A stretch of 64,000 nt of DNA from NCBI RefSeq assembly GCF_023634025.1, contig NZ_JALJCW010000005.1, positions 1 to 64,000 of the forward strand. Reading direction: 5' to 3'. Position 1 is the stretch's first letter; each line of letters starts with the position of its first letter. The notes under the pieces are model-generated. The model was not told where the DNA came from and ran no database searches. It was given only the letters and a program-made list of their open reading frames with translations. Source of the stretch: Hanstruepera flava. GTDB lineage: Bacteria > Bacteroidota > Bacteroidia > Flavobacteriales > Flavobacteriaceae. Below are positions 27,492 to 37,148 of this stretch, one piece after another. Made by a program: the position numbers and the translations under genes.

Positions 27492-28532
27492 CTACTTTAT
27501 ATGCTCAATACTTTCTGCAGCTTCTTCATGAATACTATCAAAAAAGCCTTGCTCATTCATCCATTTATCACTATAAATCTTGCTCATATACCTTGAACCA
27601 TGGTCAGGGAAAATAACAACTACAACATCGTTAGGTCCAAAAACCTCATCGTCATTTAGTTGTTTAACAGCTTGCATGGCAGCACCAGAGGTATATCCTA
27701 CAAAAAGCCCTTCGGTTTTAGCTATTTCCCTAGCCGTATGCGCACTTTCTTCATCGGTTACCTTTACAAACTCATCAATAACATCAAACTCTGTGGCCGA
27801 AGGAATTAAATTTTTACCTAGGCCTTCAATACGGTAAGGATAGATTTCTTTTTCATCAAACTCTCTGGTTTCATGATATTTTTTTAAAACCGACCCGTAA
27901 GCATCAACACCTATTATTTTAATATTTGGGTTTTGCTCTTTTAAATATTTAGCAGTTCCAGAAATTGTTCCACCTGTTCCGCTACAAGCTACCAAATGTG
28001 TGATTTTACCTTCGGTTTGATTCCAAATTTCGGGCCCTGTAGAGCTATAATGTGCATCAATATTTAATTCGTTAAAATATTGATTAATATAAACGGAACC
28101 TTTTATTTCTTCGTGTAAACGTTTAGCAACTTGGTAATATGACCTTGGGTCGTCTGCACTTACATGTGCAGGGCATACATAAACTTTGGCACCCATGGTT
28201 TTTAGCATATCAATCTTGTCTGCAGATGATTTTGAACTAACCGCAAGAATACAATTATAACCTTTTATGATACTCACCATGGCAATACTAAAACCTGTGT
28301 TACCAGAAGTGGTTTCGATAATTGTGTCGCCTGGTTTTAAAATACCTTTTTTCTCGGCTTGTTCAATAATATATAGAGCGATTCTGTCTTTTGATGAATG
28401 ACCTGGATTGAAGGCTTCTACTTTAGCGAAATACTTACCCTTAAGCGATTCAGTAATTGTATTAAGCTTTATTAATGGCGTATTACCTATTAAATCTAAA
28501 ACATTATCAAAAACTTGGTTGTCTTTTTTCAT
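27492..28532 (-). CDS. PLP-dependent cysteine synthase-like enzyme, possible cysteate synthase
   Basis: A 346-residue fold-type II PLP enzyme. Lys48 in S-S-K-D-R is the Schiff-base residue, T-T-S-G-N-T-G (74-80) is the substrate loop, and [10 protein letters not shown] (184-193) binds the PLP phosphate. General annotation would be cysteine synthase or cystathionine beta-synthase. Cysteine synthases usually read N-P-G-G-S-V-K-D-R; here it is N-P-G-H-S-S-K-D-R. The position just upstream of an oxoamine synthase gene suggests it may instead make cysteate from phosphoserine and sulfite for sulfonolipids. That assignment is inference. Confidence 0.7.
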   Translation of the reverse strand: MKKDNQVFDNVLDLIGNTPLIKLNTITESLKGKYFAKVEAFNPGHSSKDRIALYIIEQAEKKGILKPGDTIIETTSGNTGFSIAMVSIIKGYNCILAVSSKSSADKIDMLKTMGAKVYVCPAHVSADDPRSYYQVAKRLHEEIKGSVYINQYFNELNIDAHYSSTGPEIWNQTEGKITHLVACSGTGGTISGTAKYLKEQNPNIKIIGVDAYGSVLKKYHETREFDEKEIYPYRIEGLGKNLIPSATEFDVIDEFVKVTDEESAHTAREIAKTEGLFVGYTSGAAMQAVKQLNDDEVFGPNDVVVVIFPDHGSRYMSKIYSDKWMNEQGFFDSIHEEAAESIEHIK

Positions 28533-28613
28533 AAATGCTTATTAAATAGCTACGATGTTAGCTGATTGAAATCGTAGTCCAAAACTTGGCAAAAATACAA
28601 CATTTTTTTTTGA

Positions 28614-30671
28614 CTAGTGCTTTATTCCTTCCAAATCTAACAAAAAGGCGTATTCTAGAGCCACTTCCTTAAGGCTTTCAAAACGTCCAGAAGCACCACC
28701 ATGACCAGTATCCATATCGGTATGCAATAGCAATAAATTGGAATCTGTTTTCAATTCACGGAGCTTGGCAACCCACTTTGCGGGTTCCCAATATTGTACT
28801 TGAGAATCGTGTATTCCAGTTGTAACCAAAATATTGGGGTAATCTTGGGCTGTAACATTATCGTAAGGCGAATACGATTTCATATAATCGTAATATTCCT
28901 TTTCATTAGGGTTTCCCCATTCATCATATTCACCAGTTGTTAGTGGAATTGAATCATCTAACATAGTAGTTACAACATCTACAAACGGAACCGCTGCTAT
29001 AACGCCCTTATATAAATGTGGTTCGCTGTTTACTACAGCTCCCATTAATAATCCACCAGCAGAGCCACCATACGCATATAGATGGTCTTTTGAGGTGTAA
29101 TTTTCTTGAATTAAAAATTTGGAACAATCTATAAAATCTGAAAACGTATTTTTCTTTTGTAATAGCTTACCCGATTCGTACCAGTTTCTTCCTAAATATT
29201 CTCCGCCACGAACATGAGCAATAACATAGATGAATCCGCGATTTAACAAACTCAATCGGATACTTGAAAAGTAAGGATCTATTGTAGAACCATAAGAGCC
29301 ATAAGCATACAGCAGTAAAGGATTTTTACCATTTAACTCCATGCCTTTTCTATAAACCATGGACATTGGTATTTTTGTTCCATCGGCTGCTGTTGCCCAT
29401 AAACGTTTTGATTCGTAATCTCGTTTGTCAAAATCACCCAATACAGCTTGTTCTTTTTTAACCGTTTTAGATTTAGTTTTAAAATCGTAATCTATCACAG
29501 AACTCGGTGTGGTTAACGAATTATAGCTATATCTTAAAACCGTACTATTAAATTCGGGATTATTCCCTGTGTAAACCGTGTAAGTCTCGTCATCAAAGGG
29601 CAAATAGTAATCTTCCTGACCATTCCAACTGATTATTCGCAGTTTATTTAGTCCGTTTTCACGCTCACTAACCACCAAATAATCCTTAAATATTTCAATA
29701 TCTTCCAACAATACGTGCTTTCTATGCGGAATTACATCTTCCCAGAACTGCTTGTTTGTATGGTTTTCATGAGTTTTTTGTAATTTAAAATTGGTTGCTT
29801 TATCCCGATTGGTTATAATGTAAAACGTATCGTTATAATGTGAGATTCCGTATTCAATACCACGTTCACGCTTACTAAAAATTTTAAAATCTTGATTGGG
29901 ATTATCTGCAGGTAATATTCTGTATTCTGATGTTAAAGTACTTGAAGCTCCAATTACTATATACTTCCTTGACTTGGTTTTATAAACAAAGGTATTAAAG
30001 GTATCATCGGTTTCATGATAGACTTCAATATCATTTTCAGCGTCTGTTTTTAATTGGTGCTTGAATATTTTAAAGGCGCGTAAGGTAACAGCGTCTTTTC
30101 TTGAATAAAACAATGTACTATTGTCATTTGCCCATGTACAACTTCCAGATGTGTTCTTAATTTCATCTGAATACACCTCATTGGTCTGTAAATTTTTAAT
30201 TCGGATGGTATACTGCCTTCTACTAACTGTATCAACAGAAAAGGCTGCCAATGTATTATCTGGGCTTACAGAAATACCTCCTAGTTTAAAATATGCATGA
30301 CCCTCTGCCATTGCATTACAATCAAACATTACTTCTTCTGGCGCATCTAGGCTCTCTTTTTTTCGGGTATAAACGGGATAATCCTTACCAACTTCATAGC
30401 GTGTTATATACCAGTATCCATTATAAAAATAAGGAACAGACGTATCGTCTTCCTTAATTCTAGCTTTCATTTCCTCAAATAATGATTTCTGCAGGTCTTC
30501 GGTATGAGCCATGATCTGCGACGTGTAGTTGTTTTCAGCGTTTAAATAATCTATAACCTCGTGGTTTTCCCTATTATTGAGCCAAAAGTAATTATCTACT
30601 CGTTCATCATCATGTATAATCAGCGCATGAGGGACTTTTTTTGCACGTGGTGGTTTAAGTGTTTTTTTCAA
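28614..30671 (-). CDS. ptrB: oligopeptidase B (S9 family)
   Basis: A 685-residue prolyl-oligopeptidase-type serine peptidase, the usual length for oligopeptidase B, which cuts short peptides after Arg or Lys. The N-terminal propeller starts H-D-D-E-R-V-D-N-Y-F-W. The catalytic residues by position are Ser537 (G-G-S-A-G-G), Asp622 (I-H-D-S-Q-V) and His657 (T-G-H-G-G). There is no signal peptide, so it is probably cytosolic. It is monocistronic. Confidence 0.9.
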   Translation of the reverse strand: MKKTLKPPRAKKVPHALIIHDDERVDNYFWLNNRENHEVIDYLNAENNYTSQIMAHTEDLQKSLFEEMKARIKEDDTSVPYFYNGYWYITRYEVGKDYPVYTRKKESLDAPEEVMFDCNAMAEGHAYFKLGGISVSPDNTLAAFSVDTVSRRQYTIRIKNLQTNEVYSDEIKNTSGSCTWANDNSTLFYSRKDAVTLRAFKIFKHQLKTDAENDIEVYHETDDTFNTFVYKTKSRKYIVIGASSTLTSEYRILPADNPNQDFKIFSKRERGIEYGISHYNDTFYIITNRDKATNFKLQKTHENHTNKQFWEDVIPHRKHVLLEDIEIFKDYLVVSERENGLNKLRIISWNGQEDYYLPFDDETYTVYTGNNPEFNSTVLRYSYNSLTTPSSVIDYDFKTKSKTVKKEQAVLGDFDKRDYESKRLWATAADGTKIPMSMVYRKGMELNGKNPLLLYAYGSYGSTIDPYFSSIRLSLLNRGFIYVIAHVRGGEYLGRNWYESGKLLQKKNTFSDFIDCSKFLIQENYTSKDHLYAYGGSAGGLLMGAVVNSEPHLYKGVIAAVPFVDVVTTMLDDSIPLTTGEYDEWGNPNEKEYYDYMKSYSPYDNVTAQDYPNILVTTGIHDSQVQYWEPAKWVAKLRELKTDSNLLLLHTDMDTGHGGASGRFESLKEVALEYAFLLDLEGIKH

Positions 30672-30713
30672 AAAAATGCGTATTAATCAAGGTCCAAAAA
30701 TATAAAAATTAAA

Positions 30714-30721
30714 TAGCTTTG
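30714..30721 (+). promoter_or_regulatory. -7 box of ybaB
   Basis: TAGCTTTG, a perfect TAnnTTTG element, 24 bases before ATG 30746. Confidence 0.45.
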
Positions 30722-30745
30722 CACTGTAATTAAAACGATAATATC

Positions 30746-31069
30746 ATGTTTGGAGATTTAATGGGAATGATGGGTAAATTAAAAGAAACCCAGAAAAAAG
30801 TAGAAGACACTAAAAAGCGTTTAGACACCGTTCTTCTCGATGAGATTAGTAGCGATAATAAACTAAAGGTTACGATTACTGCTAATAGAGCAATTAAAGA
30901 CATAGCTATTAATGACGAATTATTGGAAGACAAAGAACAGTTAGAGGACTACTTAATTCTTACACTTAATAAGGCTATAGAGCGTGCAACACAAGTTCAT
31001 GAAACTGAAATTGCAGCTGTAGCCAAAGATGGTATGCCTAATATACCTGGTATGGATATGTTTAAATAA
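30746..31069 (+). CDS. YbaB/EbfC family nucleoid-associated protein
   Basis: A 107-residue protein starting [14 protein letters not shown], with the long N-terminal helix and short beta sheet of YbaB/EbfC. The family binds DNA as a tweezer-shaped dimer and is often next to dnaX/recR, which are not seen here. The end [10 protein letters not shown] is typical of the flavobacterial form. It has its own promoter. Confidence 0.85.
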   Translation: MFGDLMGMMGKLKETQKKVEDTKKRLDTVLLDEISSDNKLKVTITANRAIKDIAINDELLEDKEQLEDYLILTLNKAIERATQVHETEIAAVAKDGMPNIPGMDMFK

Positions 31070-31166
31070 TTAGAAAAATTAACAAAAATTTGATTTAATA
31101 ATAATAAAAGCCCAAGCAAATATTTTGTATTTTAAGGGTTGATGAATTAACCAAATTTTTAAAATT

Positions 31167-31496
31167 ATGTTCGAATTATTTCAAAGCGAAAACAATCAAA
31201 AGTTCTATTTCAATTTAAAGGCCAAAAACGGTCAAATTATTTTATCTAGTCAAGGCTATGCCGATAAATCTGGTGCTAAAAACGGTATTGAATCGGTTAA
31301 GACCAACTGTAGTGACGACAGCAAGTTTGAGCGCAAAACAGCTTCAAATGGTAAATTTCATTTCAATATTAAAGCCGGTAACGGTCAAATTATAGGTAGT
31401 AGCCAAATGTATGCTGGCGAATCTGGAATGGAAAACGGTATAGAATCTGTAAAAACCAATGCTCCAGGAGCTGAAGTAGTTGATAAAACAGCTTAA
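31167..31496 (+). CDS. YegP-like protein, tandem DUF1508
   Basis: A 109-residue protein made of two copies of the DUF1508/YegP repeat. Each copy has F-x-F-N-[LI]-K-A-x-N-G-Q-I-I followed by S-S-Q-x-Y and G-I-E-S-V-K-T-N. The fold is a small beta-rich dimer; the function is not known. It ends at a bidirectional terminator shared with the convergent threonine aldolase gene. Confidence 0.85.
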   Translation: MFELFQSENNQKFYFNLKAKNGQIILSSQGYADKSGAKNGIESVKTNCSDDSKFERKTASNGKFHFNIKAGNGQIIGSSQMYAGESGMENGIESVKTNAPGAEVVDKTA

Positions 31497-31522
31497 TTAG
31501 CACTATTTAGAAGAACAAGAGC

Positions 31523-31551
31523 AAAAGCATCAGAATTTCTGATGCTTTTTT
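31523..31551. terminator. bidirectional terminator
   Basis: AAAAGCATCAGA-ATT-TCTGATGCTTTTTT between convergent genes. The stem GCATCAGA/TCTGATGC occurs again at 46441-46468. Confidence 0.85.
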
Positions 31552-31554
31552 ATA

Positions 31555-32577
31555 TTAAAGTTTTAAATGTTGTAAGCTCGATAAAAACTTATCCTGCATG
31601 GTATCTGTATAATCCAAGTGCGTAACCAAACGCAACTTACCACTTCCCATGCCAATCATTTTTATACCCTCTTTATCTAAAGACTGAATGAAATGTGTTT
31701 CATCTACATCATTGTTTAATTCAAAAATAATGATGTTGGTTTCTATAGGCTCAACCGATTTAATATAGGATAGACGACCCAAAACCTCACCTATTTCTTT
31801 AGCACGTTTATGATCTTCTGCCAAGCGCTCCAAATTGTTTTCCAATGCATATAAACCAGCTGCTGCCAAATAACCAACTTGACGCATATTGCCGCCAAAC
31901 ACTTTACGAATCCTAACGGCATCTTCCATAATAGCTTCATCGCCAATTAACACAGACCCAATTGGGCAACCTAAACCTTTACTTAAACACACCGAAATGG
32001 TATCAAAAAGTTCACCGTACTGTTTAGGCGTTTCACTTTTTTCAACCAGGGCATTCCAAATACGGGCACCATCTAAATGGTAACCCAAACCATGTTCATT
32101 ACAAATAGATTTTATTTTTTTAAGTTCATCAAAATCCCAAAGAGAACCACCACCTCTATTAGCTGTGTTTTCAACTTCAACTAAGGTGGTTTTAGCATAA
32201 TAAAATGCATCAGGGTTAATGGCCTCTTTAACCTGACTGGCAGTAAACATACCTCTATTACCATCAATCAATTTACAGGAAATACCACTGTTAAACGATG
32301 CGCCTCCAGCTTCATAATTATAAATATGGGCAAACCTATCGCAAATTACCTGTTCCCCTGGGTTGGTGTGCAACTTCAATGCTGTTTGATTGGCCATACT
32401 ACCACTAGGAAAAAATAAAGCCCTAGGCTTACCAAACATCTTAGCCAAACGTTCTTCCAATACTTTAACTGTTGGGTCTTCATCAAAAACATCATCTCCA
32501 ACTTGAGCATTTAGCATTGCTTCCAACATCCCTTGAGATGGCCTTGTAACGGTATCGCTTCGTAAATCTATAATCAT
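31555..32577 (-). CDS. ltaE: low-specificity L-threonine aldolase
   Basis: A 340-residue fold-type I PLP enzyme that splits threonine or allo-threonine into glycine and acetaldehyde. The start I-D-L-R-S-D-T-V-T-R-P is the family signature. G-Y-H-L-D-G-A-R-I (165-173) holds the PLP-pairing Asp, and Lys200 in C-L-S-K-G-L is the Schiff-base Lys. It is monocistronic and ends at a shared terminator. Confidence 0.9.
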   Translation of the reverse strand: MIIDLRSDTVTRPSQGMLEAMLNAQVGDDVFDEDPTVKVLEERLAKMFGKPRALFFPSGSMANQTALKLHTNPGEQVICDRFAHIYNYEAGGASFNSGISCKLIDGNRGMFTASQVKEAINPDAFYYAKTTLVEVENTANRGGGSLWDFDELKKIKSICNEHGLGYHLDGARIWNALVEKSETPKQYGELFDTISVCLSKGLGCPIGSVLIGDEAIMEDAVRIRKVFGGNMRQVGYLAAAGLYALENNLERLAEDHKRAKEIGEVLGRLSYIKSVEPIETNIIIFELNNDVDETHFIQSLDKEGIKMIGMGSGKLRLVTHLDYTDTMQDKFLSSLQHLKL

Positions 32578-32644
32578 GATACTATTTTAAAACATAAAAC
32601 TATAAAATATATTACGTTAAATTTTATGAGACTGATAATAATTT

Positions 32645-32652
32645 TATTTTTG
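32645..32652 (+). promoter_or_regulatory. -7 box of prfB
   Basis: TATTTTTG, a perfect TAnnTTTG element, 15 bases before ATG 32668, so the leader would be very short. Confidence 0.45.
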
Positions 32653-32667
32653 TTTAAAATTAATTCT

Positions 32668-33778
32668 ATGATTACTTCAGATCAAATTAAAGATCTTAAC
32701 ACACGCCTAGTCAAGCTAAGGCACTATCTTTGACATAGATGCCAAATTGATAGAAATTCAAAACGAAGAAGAACAAACTTTTGATCCCAACTTTTGGAAT
32801 GATTCCAAAGCAGCGGAATCTGTTATGCAGTCATTACGAAGCAAAAAGAAATGGGTAGAAGACTATAATGAAGCCAAGGTATTAGTTGAGGATTTAGAAG
32901 TTATTTACGAATTCTTTAAAGAAGGTGAATCTACAGCTGAAGATGTTGAAAATCGTTTTGAAAAAGCTCAAAACCTTATTGAAGATTTAGAGTTTAAAAA
33001 TATGCTCTCTGATGAAGGTGACAGTTTAAGTGCTGTACTTCAAATTACTGCTGGTGCTGGCGGTACAGAAAGCTGCGATTGGGCCAGCATGCTCATGCGT
33101 ATGTATTTAATGTATGCCGAAAAAAGTGGCTTTAAGGTCAAAGAATTAAACCTTCAGGACGGTGATGTTGCTGGAATTAAAACCGTTACTTTAGAAATTG
33201 AAGGTGAGTTTGCTTTTGGATGGCTAAAAGGTGAAAATGGTGTTCACAGACTCGTTCGTATTTCTCCCTTTGACAGTAATGCCAAGCGTCATACCAGTTT
33301 TGCTTCGGTATATGTATATCCGTTGGTTGATGACTCTATAGAGATAGAAATCAATCCTGCAGATATTGAAATTACAACTGCTCGTTCCAGTGGTGCAGGT
33401 GGACAAAATGTGAATAAAGTTGAAACCAAGGTCCAACTCTTACATAAACCTTCTGGCATTCAAATACAGTGTTCTGAAACGCGTTCACAACACGATAACA
33501 GAGCACGTGCCTTACAAATGTTGAAATCGCAATTGTATGAAATTGAATTGCAAAAACAAATGGCGCAGCGCGATGATATTGAAGCTGAAAAAATGAAAAT
33601 TGAATGGGGAAGCCAAATTAGAAATTATGTTATGCACCCTTACAAACTAGTTAAAGACGTAAGAACGAGTCATGAAACGGGAAATGTAGATGCTGTAATG
33701 GATGGCAACATTCAACCATTTTTAAAGGCATACCTTATGATGATGGGACAAAAGGAATCGGAATCTGAAACTTTATAA
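32668..33778 (+). CDS. prfB: peptide chain release factor 2 with programmed +1 frameshift
   Basis: RF2 ends translation at UGA and UAA. The gene needs a programmed +1 frameshift: ATG 32668 opens a 21-codon frame that ends at CTT-TGA-C (32728-32734). Skipping T32731 joins it to the long frame ending at 33778, giving 369 residues, the normal RF2 length. A-A-G-G lies before the slip site in place of the stronger AGGGGG of E. coli. The S-P-F anticodon-like motif is present (R-I-S-P-F-D-S), as is G-G-Q ([10 protein letters not shown]). UGA at the slip site lets RF2 level control its own synthesis. A -7 box ends 15 bases upstream. Confidence 0.93.
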
Positions 33779-33786
33779 ATTAAATT

Positions 33787-34128
33787 ATGATCACAATATA
33801 TCACAATAACCGTTGTAGCAAATCTAGACAAGGCTTGGCTCTTTTAGAGGAATCAGGCAAACCCTTTACTATAAAAAAATATCTTGAAGACATACCTTCA
33901 AAGCAAGAACTTAAGAATATTATTACCATGCTTGGAATAAAACCTATGGAGCTGGTTAGAAAAAACGAGGCTGTTTGGAAAGAGCAGTATAAAAACAAGA
34001 CACTATCAGACGGTCAAATTATTGATGCTATGATTGAAAACCCCAAACTTATTGAAAGACCAATAGTTATTAATGGTAATAAAGCTGTATTAGGCAGGCC
34101 TCCTGAAAAGATATTAGAAATTATTTAA
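33787..34128 (+). CDS. ArsC/Spx-family protein
   Basis: A 113-residue thioredoxin-fold protein of the ArsC/YffB/Spx group: I-Y-H-N-N-R-C-S-K-S-R with Cys10 as reactive thiol, and E-R-P-I-V-I plus G-R-P-P-E-K near the end. Glutaredoxin-dependent arsenate reductases have this pattern, but YffB-like proteins of unknown role share it. No other arsenic gene is nearby. It lies eight bases after prfB, so the two are probably co-transcribed. Confidence 0.78.
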   Translation: MITIYHNNRCSKSRQGLALLEESGKPFTIKKYLEDIPSKQELKNIITMLGIKPMELVRKNEAVWKEQYKNKTLSDGQIIDAMIENPKLIERPIVINGNKAVLGRPPEKILEII

Positions 34129-34134
34129 TCCATT

Positions 34135-34166
34135 AAGCTTCAATACTTCAAAATTGAAGCTTTTTT
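34135..34166 (+). terminator. terminator of the prfB-arsC unit
   Basis: AAGCTTCAAT and ATTGAAGCTT form a 10-bp perfect stem followed by a run of six T, directly after the stop. Confidence 0.9.
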
Positions 34167-34206
34167 ATTTAACATAGTTTTAACCAAAGCGGTTTAAACC
34201 AAAGGC

Positions 34207-34214
34207 TATTTTTG
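34207..34214 (+). promoter_or_regulatory. -7 box of the TonB-dependent receptor gene
   Basis: TATTTTTG, 25 bases before ATG 34240. Confidence 0.45.
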
Positions 34215-34239
34215 CGGTCAAATTGCGAAACCCTTTTAT

Positions 34240-36702
34240 ATGTACAGATTTTTTTTAACCCTATTTTTTATAGGAACAACTTTTTTTTCTTATTCTCAAA
34301 AATCGAATGAAGTCACCATTACAGGGAATGTATATGATAAAACTACCAATCAGCCATTAGAATATGCTACAGTAGCTTTTTTTAACACAGCCGAAAATCG
34401 TTTAGAAACAGGTAGTATAACCGATGCTGAAGGTGCTTTTAGTATACCTGTTCAAAGTGGAACTTATGATATAACTATTGAATTTATTGGTTTTGAAAAG
34501 CTCACCATTCCCAATCAAGAGTTGACTGCAGATAGAAGTTTAGGCAAAATTGGTTTGGCTGAAGGAGCTGAAGCTTTAGAAGAAGTTGAAATAATAGCGG
34601 AAACTACAACTGTTGAGATTAAACTTGACAAAAAGATATACAATGTAGGTAAAGACTTAACTGTTCGAGGTGGAACAGTTAGTGATGTATTAGACAATGT
34701 ACCATCTGTAGCCGTAGACGTAGAGGGTAATGTATCTTTACGTGGAAATGAAAATGTTAGGATACTAATAAATGGCAAACCATCAGGATTAGTTGGGTTG
34801 AATAGCACGGATGCCTTACGACAATTACCTGCCGAATCCATTGAGCGTGTGGAAGTTATAACCTCACCATCAGCAAGATATGATGCCGAAGGAACAGCTG
34901 GTATTTTAAACATCATTCTTAGAAGGAGTAAATTACAAGGATTTAATGGTGCTGTAACAGCAAGTGCAGGATACCCTAGAGCAGCTGGTATTTCTGGTAA
35001 TATTAATTACAGAACGGGTGATATCAATATTTTCAATACAACCAGTTATAATTATCGTGAAGTTCCTGGAAATTCATCGTCTTATACGCAGTACTTCAAT
35101 AAGGAATTTGATGAAAATGGCAATGAAATAGCTGACAATCCAGACACCTATGCCAATGAAACCAATGATTACGATCGTGTAAGAAAAGGGCTTAACACTA
35201 ACTTTGGTGTGGAATGGTATATTACAGATTCCGCTTCGTTAACAGGTGCTATTTCATATAGAGATGGCAATAATGAAAGTAATACAACAAACATTTTGAC
35301 ACAGTATGATGAAAATGGCAATTTTGAGTCTGAAAGTAACCGCTTTGATCCTGAACAGGAAGAAGACAAGGTTATTCAATATTCCCTAAACTTTCAAAAA
35401 GATTTTGATACTAGTGGCCATAAGCTAACCATGGACTTTCAATATGAGGACAATTCTGAAGATGAGTACTCCGAAGTACTTTTAGAAGGTGTCAACACGG
35501 AACGTGTTTCAACTTTAGAAGACCAACAACGTATCTTGCTGCAAGCAGATTACGTTTTACCCATAGGAGAAAGAAGTCAATTTGAATTGGGTTATCGTGG
35601 AAATTTTAATGATCAAAGCGCAGACTATAAAGTATGGTTTTTAGACCAAAACAGCAACGAATTTGAATTAAGTACAGGTTTATCAAATTTTTTAAATTAT
35701 AGAGAATATATTAATGCTGCTTACACGCAGTTTGGCAGCAAAATAGGTGAAAAGTTCTCGTATCTATTAGGTTTACGCCTTGAAGAAACCCGTATTACTA
35801 TTGACCAACCCACAAGCGGTGATTTTAATCGCAACAACTATTTAGGTTTATTTCCTACAGTAAACTTAAGCTATGAAGTTAGCGAAAATGAAAATGTAAC
35901 CCTCGGCTATAGCAGACGTATTCGTAGGCCGCGCTCATGGTTTATTAATCCGTTTCCATCGCGTTCTAGTGTAACGAGTATTTTTAGGGGGAACCCTAAC
36001 CTAGCTCCTAGTTATTCAGGATTATTTGATGTGGGATATTATAAAAAGTTTGGTAAGGTATCACTTAACACCTCTGCTTACTACCAGCACGCTACTGATG
36101 CTTTTAGCTTTGTAAGTTATGATACTGGTGAGACCGTTAATGTAGGTGGACAAATATTACCCATAATTGAACGATCGCCAATAAATCTTGCTGAAGAAGA
36201 CCGTTATGGTTTTGAGTTTACCGTGACCTACAACCAATCTCGTAAGTGGAATATTAATGCTAATTTCAACATTTTTCAACAATCCACCAGAGGCACCACA
36301 CCTAACGGCTTGTCGTTGGATAACGATAACACCAGTTGGTTTGCTAGAATTAACAACAAATATACATTGCCATGGAACATAGAATGGCAAACCAGCTTAA
36401 ACTACCGAGGGCCTTCAGCAGATGCTCAAAATAAACGCGAAGGTGTTTTCTCTTCCAATATGGCTTTTAGTAAAGACTTATTTAACGATAATGCATCGAT
36501 AGCACTGAACATAAGTGATCTTTTAAACAGTAGAAAACGTATTTCAAAAACCAATACACCTACATTTACAAGTGAATCTGAATTTCAATGGCGTGAACGT
36601 AGCTTAATGTTATCTTTCACGTATCGTTTCAATCAACAAAAGCAGCGTCAAGACAGAAACCGAGGCGATAATGGTGGCGGCGATTTTGATTTTGAAGGAT
36701 AA
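34240..36702 (+). CDS. TonB-dependent receptor, carboxypeptidase-regulatory-domain type
   Basis: An 820-residue outer-membrane protein. A signal peptide (residues 1-19, Y-S-Q) is followed by a carboxypeptidase-like regulatory domain (about 25-110: T-I-T-G-N-V-Y-D-K-T, E-Y-A-T-V), a plug domain (about 130-235: L-R-G-N-E-N-V-R-I-L-I-N-G-K-P-S-G) and an outer-membrane beta-barrel. The last residues are Gly/Asp-rich (N-G-G-G-D-F-D-F-E-G). It lacks the SusC signature and a SusD partner, so the ligand is open; this type is often linked to metal or peptide uptake. Confidence 0.85.
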   Translation: MYRFFLTLFFIGTTFFSYSQKSNEVTITGNVYDKTTNQPLEYATVAFFNTAENRLETGSITDAEGAFSIPVQSGTYDITIEFIGFEKLTIPNQELTADRSLGKIGLAEGAEALEEVEIIAETTTVEIKLDKKIYNVGKDLTVRGGTVSDVLDNVPSVAVDVEGNVSLRGNENVRILINGKPSGLVGLNSTDALRQLPAESIERVEVITSPSARYDAEGTAGILNIILRRSKLQGFNGAVTASAGYPRAAGISGNINYRTGDINIFNTTSYNYREVPGNSSSYTQYFNKEFDENGNEIADNPDTYANETNDYDRVRKGLNTNFGVEWYITDSASLTGAISYRDGNNESNTTNILTQYDENGNFESESNRFDPEQEEDKVIQYSLNFQKDFDTSGHKLTMDFQYEDNSEDEYSEVLLEGVNTERVSTLEDQQRILLQADYVLPIGERSQFELGYRGNFNDQSADYKVWFLDQNSNEFELSTGLSNFLNYREYINAAYTQFGSKIGEKFSYLLGLRLEETRITIDQPTSGDFNRNNYLGLFPTVNLSYEVSENENVTLGYSRRIRRPRSWFINPFPSRSSVTSIFRGNPNLAPSYSGLFDVGYYKKFGKVSLNTSAYYQHATDAFSFVSYDTGETVNVGGQILPIIERSPINLAEEDRYGFEFTVTYNQSRKWNINANFNIFQQSTRGTTPNGLSLDNDNTSWFARINNKYTLPWNIEWQTSLNYRGPSADAQNKREGVFSSNMAFSKDLFNDNASIALNISDLLNSRKRISKTNTPTFTSESEFQWRERSLMLSFTYRFNQQKQRQDRNRGDNGGGDFDFEG

Positions 36703-36733
36703 TTACTATAGTATTATCCATATTTTAAAGCAT

Positions 36734-36767
36734 AAAAAAAACGTCTAAATAATTTAGACGTTTTTTT
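36734..36767. terminator. bidirectional terminator
   Basis: ACGTCTAAAT-AATTTAGACGT stem flanked by A8 and T7 runs, between the convergent TonB-receptor gene and the small membrane protein gene. Confidence 0.9.
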
Positions 36768-36784
36768 ATATCTTATAATAAATA

Positions 36785-36958
36785 CTAAGCTTGTCTTTTA
36801 GCTTTCTTTTCCTCACGAATTTCCTTCATACGTTCTAATAAAGCCCCGCCAATCCAATAAGGAATAACAAAAGTGATTAAGAATATCATTAACCAAAAAC
36901 CTATAGTTAATATGGTTAAAAATGCTAAAAATCCTAAATATTGGTCAAAATCAAACAT
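36785..36958 (-). CDS. 57-residue membrane protein
   Basis: A short gene of 57 codons plus stop. The product starts M-F-D-F-D-Q-Y-L-G-F and has one or two membrane helices (about residues 8-38). A charged tail follows: E-R-M-K-E-I-R-E-E-K-K-A-K-R. A perfect -7 box (TATCTTTG) lies 24 bases upstream and a strong terminator lies just past the stop, so this is a real transcription unit. Function is unknown. Confidence 0.7.
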   Translation of the reverse strand: MFDFDQYLGFLAFLTILTIGFWLMIFLITFVIPYWIGGALLERMKEIREEKKAKRQA

Positions 36959-36982
36959 GGTGGCTATTTTTATAATTTAGCG

Positions 36983-36990
36983 CAAAGATA
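36983..36990 (-). promoter_or_regulatory. promoter of the 57-residue protein gene
   Basis: On the minus strand this is TATCTTTG, with a TTG 20 bases upstream in the -33 position. Confidence 0.5.
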
Positions 36991-37114
36991 AAACAAAGTC
37001 GTTTGTTTCACAACAGTAAAAACTATTTTATCAACATTTATTTCAACTTCATTATTTAAAATTAATTTAATGCAAATATCTTATCATCTCAAGCTGAATT
37101 TAGTATCAAAATCG

Positions 37115-37122
37115 TAATTTTG
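37115..37122 (+). promoter_or_regulatory. -7 box of fumC
   Basis: TAATTTTG, a perfect TAnnTTTG element, 26 bases before ATG 37149. Confidence 0.45.
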
Positions 37123-37148
37123 CGAAACAACTTATTATATTTAAAATC

